Below the pieces are notes generated by a model. That model saw nothing but the letters and a program-made list of their open reading frames with translations. It did not search any database and was not told where the DNA came from. A stretch of 17,430 nucleotides of DNA from JAWWBN01 sp033720955 (lineage in GTDB: Bacteria > Acidobacteriota > Thermoanaerobaculia > Multivoradales > JAHEKO01). Below, one piece after another: positions 7,940 to 14,038 of this stretch; positions within the stretch are counted from its first letter, which is position 1, and each line of letters opens with the position of its first letter. The stretch covers positions 1-17,430 of the forward strand of contig JAWWBN010000057.1 in the NCBI GenBank assembly GCA_033720955.1, read 5' to 3'. A program made the translations under genes and the position numbers.

Positions 7940-8409
7940 TAGCAGCGCTGACCGACCAGCCCCGCCACCCGCTCCAGACCCCGCCGGTCCTCGTCGTCGA
8001 AGGCCGCCGGCAGGCGCGAGTCCACGTCGAGGACGGCCACCAGGGCTCCGCTGGGGTCGAGCACCGGCACCACGATCTCCGAGCGGGACGCCGGATCGCA
8101 GGCGATGTGTCCCGCGAAGGCGTGAACGTCGTCCACGATCACGGTCTCGCGGCGGCGGGCGGCGGCACCGCACACGCCCCGATCGAACGGGATCTCCAGG
8201 CACCCGATGGGACCCTGGTAGGGCCCGATGCGCAGCAGCCCCGGCTCGACGACGCGGTAGAAGCCGGTCCAGCTCGCGTACTCCACCTCGCCGTGGACCA
8301 CCGCCGCGGCGCTGGCCATCGTGGCGATCGGGTCGCCTGTGCCGTCCAGCAGCTCCGTGAGCTGAGAGACGATCGTCGAGTAGACCTCCGGTTTCGCTCG
8401 CCCCACCAT
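7939..8409 (-). CDS. msrC: Free methionine-(R)-sulfoxide reductase (GAF-fold, fRMsr)
   Basis: A 156-aa GAF-domain enzyme of the YebR/fRMsr family, which reduces free L-methionine-(R)-sulfoxide to methionine in the cytosol using thioredoxin-type electrons. The family core is clear: SWTGFYRV, the GPYQGPIGC segment, IPFDRGVCG, and DVHAFAGHIACD followed by SEIVVPV. The three redox cysteines are Cys70, Cys80 and Cys104. Their spacing of 10 and 24 residues is the same as E. coli Cys84/Cys94/Cys118, so it should be catalytically competent. One extra Cys is the last residue (156). I chose the ATG at 8409 because the family N-terminus begins there; the frame runs 23 residues further upstream to 8478 without family-like sequence. 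The gene lies alone on the minus strand between dppB and dppC. Confidence 0.92.
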   Translation of the reverse strand: MVGRAKPEVYSTIVSQLTELLDGTGDPIATMASAAAVVHGEVEYASWTGFYRVVEPGLLRIGPYQGPIGCLEIPFDRGVCGAAARRRETVIVDDVHAFAGHIACDPASRSEIVVPVLDPSGALVAVLDVDSRLPAAFDDEDRRGLERVAGLVGQRC

Positions 8410-8416
8410 GGCGGCT

Positions 8417-8422
8417 ATTCTA
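8417..8422 (-). promoter_or_regulatory. -10 element suggesting a leaderless msrC transcript
   Basis: Read on the minus strand, TAGAAT matches five of six bases of TATAAT and lies seven bases before the msrC ATG at 8409. A start site the usual six to seven bases downstream would fall at or next to the A of ATG. There is no Shine-Dalgarno sequence before this ATG, which agrees with a leaderless mRNA. No good -35 is visible. Confidence 0.4.
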
Positions 8423-8438
8423 GACGCCGGTCCCCTCG

Positions 8439-8454
8439 GGCGGGCCGCGTGCCA
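8439..8454 (-). promoter_or_regulatory. Possible sigma-54 promoter upstream of msrC (weak)
   Basis: On the minus strand TGGCAC matches the -24 box fully. The invariant GG-N10-GC spacing is kept, but the -12 box reads CCGCC instead of TTGCW. In DNA this GC-rich a chance match is likely. It is listed because a sigma-54 activator is encoded about 1.4 kb away. Confidence 0.15.
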
Positions 8455-8456
8455 TC

Positions 8457-9347
8457 GTGACCTCAGCCGCATCGACATCCTGGAGGACGCTGGCGCGCCG
8501 TGCCGGCCTTCTGACCAGCGCGGCGGTGGTCGCCCTGGTGCTGGCCGTGGCGGCCCTGGGTCCCTGGCTCGCTCCGGGCGATCCCGCCCGGCAGCTCCTG
8601 GAGCGGCGCCTCGAGCCGCCCTCCCTCCAGCACCCTCTGGGTCTGGACGAGCTGGGGCGCGACATCCTGGTGCGCCTGGTGCACGGCGCCCGGGTGTCGA
8701 TCTCGGTGGGGCTCTCCGTGGTGCTTCTGGCCGGGCTCGCCGGCACCGGCATCGGGGCGGTGGCGGGGTTCGTGGGGGGACGCACCGACGCCCTCCTGAT
8801 GAGGCTCACCGACGTCTTCCTGGCCTTCCCCGGGATCCTCCTGGCCATCGCCCTGGTGGCGGTCCTCGGTCCGGCGCTCCCCAACGTCGTCTTCGCGCTG
8901 GTGGTCATCGGCTGGGTCAGCTACGCCCGTCTGGTCCGCGGCCAGGTGCTGCAGATCCGCGAGAACGAGTTCGTGGCGGCGGCCCGCGCCACCGGTCAGG
9001 CCGGTCCGATGATCCTCTGGCGGCACGTGCTCCCCAACGTCCTGCCGACGCTGACCGTGCAGACCAGCCTGGGGATGGCCGGCGCGATCCTCGCCGAGGC
9101 CAGCCTCTCCTTCCTGGGGCTCGGGATCCAGCCCCCCACCCCCTCGTGGGGCGCCATGGTCAACGCCGGCCGCGGGCACCTTCTCGACGCGCCGCACCTG
9201 TCGCTCTTCCCGGGCCTGGCCATCGTGCTGACCGTCCTGAGCCTGAACTTTCTCGGCGACGGCCTGGTCGACCTGCTCGATCCCCGGCAGCGCGGCCTGG
9301 TGAGCGCCCCCTGGCGGCGTGCGGATCCGCGCAAGCCGACGATTTGA
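8457..9347 (+). CDS. DppC/OppC-type ABC transporter permease
   Basis: A 296-aa inner-membrane permease, the usual heterodimer partner of a DppB-type protein. It shows the class motifs in order: an N-terminal membrane span (about 20-42), then GDPARQLLERRLEPPS and HPLGLDELGRDIL, which is the DppC HPLGTDxxGRD signature. Next come the GGRTDALLMRLTDVFLAFP segment and the cytoplasmic EAA loop including FVAAARATG and RHVLPNVLP. The EASLSFLGLGIQPPTPSWG segment near 215-235 is diagnostic. The start is uncertain: GTG at 8457 has no convincing ribosome-binding site, and no better ATG/GTG/TTG lies before the first span. It is 525 bp from dppB with msrC on the other strand between them. It needs its own promoter or transcription running antisense across msrC. 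ATPase and binding-protein genes are not in the window. Confidence 0.9.
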   Translation: MTSAASTSWRTLARRAGLLTSAAVVALVLAVAALGPWLAPGDPARQLLERRLEPPSLQHPLGLDELGRDILVRLVHGARVSISVGLSVVLLAGLAGTGIGAVAGFVGGRTDALLMRLTDVFLAFPGILLAIALVAVLGPALPNVVFALVVIGWVSYARLVRGQVLQIRENEFVAAARATGQAGPMILWRHVLPNVLPTLTVQTSLGMAGAILAEASLSFLGLGIQPPTPSWGAMVNAGRGHLLDAPHLSLFPGLAIVLTVLSLNFLGDGLVDLLDPRQRGLVSAPWRRADPRKPTI

Positions 9348-9372
9348 CTTTCGGCTCGCGGTTCTCGATACT
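9344..9372 (+). promoter_or_regulatory. Strong sigma-70-type promoter for the tandem-HTH protein
   Basis: TTGACT (9344-9349, five of six) and GATACT (9367-9372, four of six) are separated by exactly 17 bp. The -35 box contains the dppC stop codon. It opens into a strikingly T-rich leader: 27 of the 42 bases at 9372-9413 are T, in otherwise very GC-rich DNA. The predicted start of transcription is near 9379. This is the most convincing promoter in the window. Confidence 0.7.
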
Positions 9373-9431
9373 TTGTTTTCGGAGTTTTTTTCGTTTCTAT
9401 CCTTTCTTTTTCGGAAGGACCGTCCACAACC

Positions 9432-10115
9432 ATGGGAGAGGCGATGGCCAAGAAAACAGAGAAGCTGTATACGCTGACCGAGCTTTCCAAGAGGTCTGGC
9501 GTATCGCTGCCCACGTTGCAGCGCTACAAGAAGCTGTACGCGGACCGGATTCCGTCCGAAGGCTCGGGACGGCGGCAGCGGTACCCAGAAGCGGCCGTCG
9601 CGGCGGTACAGGAGCTCAAGAAGGAGAACTTGAAGAAGCGTGGACGGCGGAAGGCGACGCCGGCCAAGAAGGCGGCGGGCTCGGCGAAGCGGGCGCCGCG
9701 CAAGCGCAAGAGCGGGTCGAAGCGGTCCCCGGGCGGAAAGAAGGCCAGCGGCTCGGGCGGCGACTCGGGCCTGCTGTCGCTCTCCGAGATCTCCCGGGTG
9801 ACGGGGATCAGCTATCCCACCCTCAGCAAGTACGTGAAGCAGCACCTGAGCCGGATCCCCCACGAGGGCACCGGGCGCAAGCGCCGCTACCACCCGGAGG
9901 CGGTGGACGTCTTCCGGGAGATCCGCGCCTCCTCGCGTCGCGGACCGGCGGCCAAGAAGCCGGGGAGGGCGCGCGCCGGTGCGCGCCCCGCGTCGAGCGC
10001 GGCGCTGGCGAGCCGGGTCAGGAGCCTGGAGAGGTCGCAGAGAGAGCTCGGCAAGAAGCTCGATCAGGTCCTCAAGCAGCTCAAGAAGCCGATCCAGGTC
10101 TCGGTCCGGCGCTAG
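9432..10115 (+). CDS. Basic DNA-binding protein with two tandem MerR-like HTH domains and a C-terminal coiled coil
   Basis: A protein of 227 aa (223 if started at ATG 9444, which has the better ribosome-binding site GGGAG and loses only MGEA). From 9432, residues 12-64 and 114-166 are two copies of one MerR-type winged-helix unit, with matching LxxLSxxSGVSxPTLxxY cores followed by RIPxEGxGRxxRY. Counting by eye, 23 of 54 aligned positions are identical. Between them lies a Lys/Arg/Gly/Ser linker (about 65-110) like the tails of histone-H1-like proteins. A second basic stretch (167-187) leads to a heptad-patterned coiled coil (about 188-219). There is no effector domain and no metal-binding cysteines; the protein has no Cys. 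I infer a dimeric, chromatin-like or bivalent DNA binder. I do not recognise a named family beyond the MerR-like HTH. It is monocistronic, with its own promoter. Confidence 0.85.
   Translation: MGEAMAKKTEKLYTLTELSKRSGVSLPTLQRYKKLYADRIPSEGSGRRQRYPEAAVAAVQELKKENLKKRGRRKATPAKKAAGSAKRAPRKRKSGSKRSPGGKKASGSGGDSGLLSLSEISRVTGISYPTLSKYVKQHLSRIPHEGTGRKRRYHPEAVDVFREIRASSRRGPAAKKPGRARAGARPASSAALASRVRSLERSQRELGKKLDQVLKQLKKPIQVSVRR
10112..10115. other. Interlocked convergent stop codons (CTAG)
   Basis: The four bases CTAG hold both stops: TAG of the tandem-HTH gene on the plus strand (10113-10115) and TAG of thiL on the minus strand (10114-10112). The two genes therefore overlap tail to tail by three bases, with no room for a terminator between them. 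Confidence 0.9.
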
Positions 10116-11101
10116 GAAGCCAGGTGGTCCCAGCCGGCGGCCTCTAGCCGTCGCGTCCGACCGCCGTGGCGGAGGTGGACGGTGCGGCCGCCGGTGACGG
10201 TGCCGATGGCCCGGCAGCCGGCCGCCTCCGGCGGCGTCGCCGACGGCGCCAGGGCGAAGAGCAGCACGTAGTCCTCGCCGCCCGTCAGGGCGAGCTCGAG
10301 GGCGGTGCGTCCGAGCCGGGCCGCCAGCTCGCCGGCGCGCTCCGCCAGGGGCAGTCGCTCGGCCTCCAGCGTGGCGCCGACGCGGCTCGCCTCCAGCAGG
10401 CGGTGGAGGTCCAGCGCCAGGCCGTCGGAGATGTCGATGGCGGCGGCCCGGCGGCGCCGTCCGAGCCAGGCTCCGAGCTCGAGCTGCGGCCGCGGCGCGA
10501 GATGGCGACGCACCGCCCGCCGCGCCGCGCGGGCCAGTGCCCGGGGCGCCGCCAGCTCGGGCGGGAGATCGATCCCCCGTCCGGCGACGCCGGCTCCCGC
10601 GGCGAGAACGAGACGGCCCGCGGCGGACTCGCCCACGGTCCCGCCGAGCCAGAGCCGGTCCCCCGGCCGGGCGGCGTCCCGCCGCACCCAGCGGCCCCGC
10701 GGCGGCAGCTCTCCGGTGACCGTCAGCGAGGCGTGGAGACGCTCGGTGCGGGCGAGATCTCCGCCGGCCAGCTCCACCCCCGCCTCGCGGCAGGCGGCCA
10801 CCAGGCCGTCGAGGAAGCCGCGAAAGAGCCTCTCGGAGGGGCCCGCCAGGGCGAGAAAGGCGGAGCGGGGCCGGGCTCCCACCGCCGCCAGGTCGGAGAG
10901 ATTGACCGCCAGCAGCCGCCGGGCCGCCCGCCGGGGATCGAGTCCCTCGGGAAAGTGGACGCCGGCGATCTGGTGATCCACGGTCACCGCCAGCTCGCCC
11001 GCCGCGGGGACGAAGGCGGCGTCGTCCCCGATTCGGCCTCCCGTGTCGCCCGCCCGGCGGCGCAGCCAGGCGATGAGGGCGCGCTCGCCGCCGTCGGTCA
11101 G
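10112..11101 (-). CDS. thiL: Thiamine-monophosphate kinase
   Basis: A cytosolic kinase that phosphorylates thiamine monophosphate to thiamine diphosphate, the last step of cofactor synthesis. It is 329 aa from the proposed start. Family motifs in order: IGDDAA (24-29, Mg-ATP binding), TVDHQIAGVHF with Asp42, VNLSDLAAVGA with Asp70, the GGDLAR segment, IDISDGLALDLHRL, and GGEDYVLLFA near the end. The start is unusual. The frame has no ATG, GTG or TTG between the lon stop region and the essential IGDD motif, nor nearby upstream. CTG at 11101-11099 overlaps the lon TGA as CTGA. A GGAG lies eight bases before it, exactly where a ribosome-binding site should be, and the family's alignable sequence starts there. 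It is the last gene of the nrdR-lon-thiL run. No other thi gene is nearby. Confidence 0.9.
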   Translation of the reverse strand: MTDGGERALIAWLRRRAGDTGGRIGDDAAFVPAAGELAVTVDHQIAGVHFPEGLDPRRAARRLLAVNLSDLAAVGARPRSAFLALAGPSERLFRGFLDGLVAACREAGVELAGGDLARTERLHASLTVTGELPPRGRWVRRDAARPGDRLWLGGTVGESAAGRLVLAAGAGVAGRGIDLPPELAAPRALARAARRAVRRHLAPRPQLELGAWLGRRRRAAAIDISDGLALDLHRLLEASRVGATLEAERLPLAERAGELAARLGRTALELALTGGEDYVLLFALAPSATPPEAAGCRAIGTVTGGRTVHLRHGGRTRRLEAAGWDHLAS

Positions 11102-13482
11102 GAGGCGCTCTCCGTCGCCGCCTCCCCCAGCCGCCGCGCGGCGTCGCCCAGCGCCAGCTCCAGCGCCTCGTCGAGATGGTCCACGAAGTGAAAGGTGAGC
11201 CCCTGTCGGAGGGGAGCCTCGACCTCCTCCAGGTCGCGCTGGTTGAGCTTGGGAAGGATCACCTTGGAGATGCCGGCCCCTCGGGCGGCCAGCACCTTCT
11301 CCTTGAGCCCGCCGATGGGGAGGACGTCGCCACGCAGGGTGATCTCCCCGGTCATCGCCGCCCGCCGGTCCACCGGCGCCCCCAGCAGACGCGAGACGAT
11401 GGCCGCGGCGATGGTGAGCCCCGCCGAGGGCCCGTCCTTGGGAACCGAGCCGGCCGGAACGTGGATGTGCAGATCGTGCTGGCTGAAGTAGTCGGCGGGG
11501 AGCGACCCGGCCGCGGAGCGCATCCGGGCGTAGCTCAGCGCCGCCTGGGCCGACTCGCGCATCACCTCGCCGAGCTGGCCGGTGAGCAGCAGCTTGCCTC
11601 GCCCCGGCACCGCGATCGCCTCGATGAACAGCAGATCGCCCCCGGTCGGCGTCCAGGCCAGGCCGGTGGCGACCCCGACCCGGTCGCAGGCCAGGAGCTC
11701 CTCGCTGAAATGACGGGCCGGGCCGAGGAAGCGCTCCACGGTGCGGATGGTCACCCGGGCGCGCTCGTGGTCGCCGCGCGCGATCCGCACCGCCACCTTG
11801 CGGCAGATCGACGCCAGCTCGCGCTCCAGGTTCCGCACGCCCGCCTCTTTGGTGTAGTCGGCCACGATCCGCCGGATGGCGGCCGGGGTCACCGAGAGCT
11901 GGCGCCGCCGCAGGCCGTGCTCGGCGAGGAGCTTGGGTAGCAGATGGCGGCGGGCGATCTCCACCTTCTCCTCGACGATGTAGCCGCTGAGCCGGATCAC
12001 CTCCATCCGGTCGAGAAAGGCGGGCTGGATCGGCCCCAGCGAGTTGGCCGTGGTGATGAACATCACCTTCGAGAGGTCGTACGGAACGCCCAGGTAGTGG
12101 TCCTGGAAGCTGGCGTTCTGCTCCGGATCCAGCACCTCGAGCAGGGCGGAGGAGGGATCGCCTCGGTAGTCGGCTCCCAGCTTGTCGATCTCGTCGAGCA
12201 TGAAGACCGGGTTCGAGACTCCGGCCTGGGAGATCGCCTGGATGACGCGTCCCGGCAGGGCGCCCACGTAGGTGCGGCGGTGACCGCGGATCTCCGCTTC
12301 GTCGCGCACCCCGCCCAGCGCGACGCGCACGAACTTGCGATCCAGCGCGCGGGCGATGGATCGCCCCAGCGAGGTCTTGCCGGTGCCCGGCGGGCCGGCG
12401 AAGCAGAGGATGGGACCCTTGGACCGCGGGTTGAGCTTGCGCACGGCCAGGTACTCGATGATCCGCTCCTTGATCTTCTCGAGACCGTAGTGGTCCTCGT
12501 CGAGCACCTGGCGCGCCCGGTCGAGGTCGAGCCGATCCTCGCTGGCGACGGCCCAGGGGAGGGCGGTCATCCACTCCAGGTAGCCGCGCACGATCTGGGT
12601 CTCGGCGCTGTCCGGGTGGCTGCGCTCCAGCCGGCGGATCTGGCGCTCGAACTCCTCGAGGGCGTCGGGGGGCAGCTCCTTCTCCTTGGCCAGGCGCCGG
12701 TAGCCGGCGATCTCCATCGCCAGCTCCCCCTCGTCGCCGAGCTCCTTCTGGATGGCCTTGAGCTGCTGACGCAGGTAGTACTCGCGCTGGCTGCGGTCCA
12801 TCTCGTCGCGCGCCTCGGTGGAGATCTTCTGCTGCATGGTGAGGAGCTGGACCTCGTGGGCGAGGGCCTCGTTGACCCGCAACAGCCGCTCCACCGGCCC
12901 GGTCGTCTCGAGGATCTGCTGCGCCTCCGCCGGACGCAGCTCCATGTTGCTGGCCACCAGGTCGGCCAGCCGGCCGGGGTCGGTGAGGTTCGAGGCGATC
13001 ACCATGACCTCGGGCGAGATGGTGCGCCCCAGCTCGGCCGCCTGCCCCAGGCTCTCCTTGACCGTGCGCACCAGCGCCTCGAGCTCCAGGCTCTCCTGGG
13101 CCACCTCCTCTTCCTCGATGGGCCGCACCCGGGCCACCGGGAAGGGGTCCACCTGGCTGAAATGCTCGATGCGGGCCCGGGTCAGCCCCTGCGCCAGGAT
13201 CCGGATGCGGCCGTCGGGCAGCTTGAGCATCCGCATGATCAGCGCGGCGGTCCCGATCTCGTGGAAGTCCTCCGCGGTGGGCTCGTCCAGCCCCGGGTCA
13301 CGCTGGGCCACCAGCATGATGATCCGGTTCTCGGCGAGGGCGTGGTCCACGGCCAGGACGCTCTTCTCCCGTCCGACCGAGAGGGGCAGGATGATGAACG
13401 GGAAGATGACGGTGTCGCGCAGGGCGAGCACCGGCAGCAGATCCGGGAGACGCACCGGCCGCTCGCCGGCGGTCTCGCTCAC
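11098..13482 (-). CDS. lon: ATP-dependent Lon protease (LonA type)
   Basis: A homo-hexameric cytosolic AAA+ protease that degrades misfolded and short-lived regulatory proteins; 794 aa, normal for LonA. The order is an N-terminal LON substrate-binding domain (about 10-200, with LPVLALRDTVIFP), a helical region (about 205-310, with EYYLRQQLKAIQKELG), and the AAA+ module. Walker A GPPGTGKT is at 363-370 and Walker B FMLDE at 427-431. The C-terminal protease domain has catalytic Ser686 in PKDGPSAG and Lys729 in GGLKEK, 43 residues apart as in E. coli (679/722). The start is GTG at 13482, with GGGAG eight bases upstream. nrdR ends 49 bp upstream on the same strand, and thiL overlaps its stop by 4 bp, so the three are probably one operon. 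No heat-shock promoter was seen just before it. Confidence 0.97.
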   Translation of the reverse strand: MSETAGERPVRLPDLLPVLALRDTVIFPFIILPLSVGREKSVLAVDHALAENRIIMLVAQRDPGLDEPTAEDFHEIGTAALIMRMLKLPDGRIRILAQGLTRARIEHFSQVDPFPVARVRPIEEEEVAQESLELEALVRTVKESLGQAAELGRTISPEVMVIASNLTDPGRLADLVASNMELRPAEAQQILETTGPVERLLRVNEALAHEVQLLTMQQKISTEARDEMDRSQREYYLRQQLKAIQKELGDEGELAMEIAGYRRLAKEKELPPDALEEFERQIRRLERSHPDSAETQIVRGYLEWMTALPWAVASEDRLDLDRARQVLDEDHYGLEKIKERIIEYLAVRKLNPRSKGPILCFAGPPGTGKTSLGRSIARALDRKFVRVALGGVRDEAEIRGHRRTYVGALPGRVIQAISQAGVSNPVFMLDEIDKLGADYRGDPSSALLEVLDPEQNASFQDHYLGVPYDLSKVMFITTANSLGPIQPAFLDRMEVIRLSGYIVEEKVEIARRHLLPKLLAEHGLRRRQLSVTPAAIRRIVADYTKEAGVRNLERELASICRKVAVRIARGDHERARVTIRTVERFLGPARHFSEELLACDRVGVATGLAWTPTGGDLLFIEAIAVPGRGKLLLTGQLGEVMRESAQAALSYARMRSAAGSLPADYFSQHDLHIHVPAGSVPKDGPSAGLTIAAAIVSRLLGAPVDRRAAMTGEITLRGDVLPIGGLKEKVLAARGAGISKVILPKLNQRDLEEVEAPLRQGLTFHFVDHLDEALELALGDAARRLGEAATESAS

Positions 13483-13531
13483 GGCGCCGGCTCCCGCGCC
13501 CCGGGACGGGCTCTCGTGGGCGCCGTAGGTG

Positions 13532-13993
13532 TCAGACCCGCTGCCCCTTGAGCAGAGTCTTGAGCTCCTCCATGAAGGCCTCGAGGTCGTCGAAGCGGCG
13601 GTACACGGAGGCGAAGCGGACGTAGGCGACCTGGTCGAGCCGCTTGAGCTGGTCCATCACCGTGGCGCCGATCTCGGCGGTGGAGATCTCGCGCTGCTCG
13701 CGGCCGTGCAGCCGCCGCTCGACCTCGTCCACGACGTCGTCGAGCGCCTGCGCCGGCACCGGACGCTTCTCGCACGCCTTGTGGAGGCCGGAGAGCAGCT
13801 TGCCGCGGTCGAACTCCTCGCGATCTCCGCTCCGCTTGATCACCATGTAGGGGATGTTCTCGATCTGCTCGTAGGAGGTGAACCGACGCTCGCAGGCGAG
13901 ACACTCGCGCCGGCGGCGCACCGTGAGCCCGTCGCGGCTCTCGCGCGAATCCACGACGCGGTCGCGGCTCTCGCCGCAGAAGGGGCACTTCAT
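13532..13993 (-). CDS. nrdR: Transcriptional repressor NrdR
   Basis: A nucleotide-sensing repressor of ribonucleotide reductase genes: its ATP-cone binds ATP/dATP and sets its oligomeric state. It is 153 aa, the usual size. The N-terminal zinc ribbon has Cys3, Cys6, Cys31 and Cys34 (MKCPFCG and RRRECLACERRFTSYE). An Arg cluster at 26-29 contacts DNA in the family. The ATP-cone spans about 49-139, with VIKRSGDREEFDRGKLL and DQVAYVRFASVYRRF. The start at ATG 13993 is fixed by the zinc-ribbon CxxC directly after it. No nrd structural gene is in the window, so its regulon lies elsewhere. It sits between mglA (45 bp upstream, with a hairpin in the gap) and lon. Confidence 0.96.
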   Translation of the reverse strand: MKCPFCGESRDRVVDSRESRDGLTVRRRRECLACERRFTSYEQIENIPYMVIKRSGDREEFDRGKLLSGLHKACEKRPVPAQALDDVVDEVERRLHGREQREISTAEIGATVMDQLKRLDQVAYVRFASVYRRFDDLEAFMEELKTLLKGQRV

Positions 13994-14010
13994 GGGCTCG
14001 TCTGGCGCCC

Positions 14011-14038
14011 GCCGGCGGCCGGCCGCGTCACCGCCGGC
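14011..14038 (-). terminator. GC-rich hairpin between mglA and nrdR
   Basis: A perfect 8-bp inverted repeat: GCCGGCGG at 14011-14018 and CCGCCGGC at 14031-14038, with a 12-base loop. It begins right after the mglA stop. A 12-bp palindrome (14015-14026) overlaps it and could form instead. There is no T-tract, so it may act as partial terminator, attenuator or 3'-end stabiliser of the mglA message; the choice is inference. Confidence 0.4.

Noticed and set aside
9385..9391. Intrinsic terminator of dppC ending in the T7 run
   Set aside because: No GC-rich stem precedes the T-run; the preceding bases form the promoter and early leader instead.
10166..11191. 341-codon plus-strand frame opposite thiL
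   Set aside because: It has no family features and is fully explained as the reverse reading of thiL.
11944..13551. 535-codon open frame on the plus strand opposite lon and nrdR
   Set aside because: It is a shadow of lon. It has no recognisable domains, and its His/Gly/Leu-rich composition mirrors the antisense codons.
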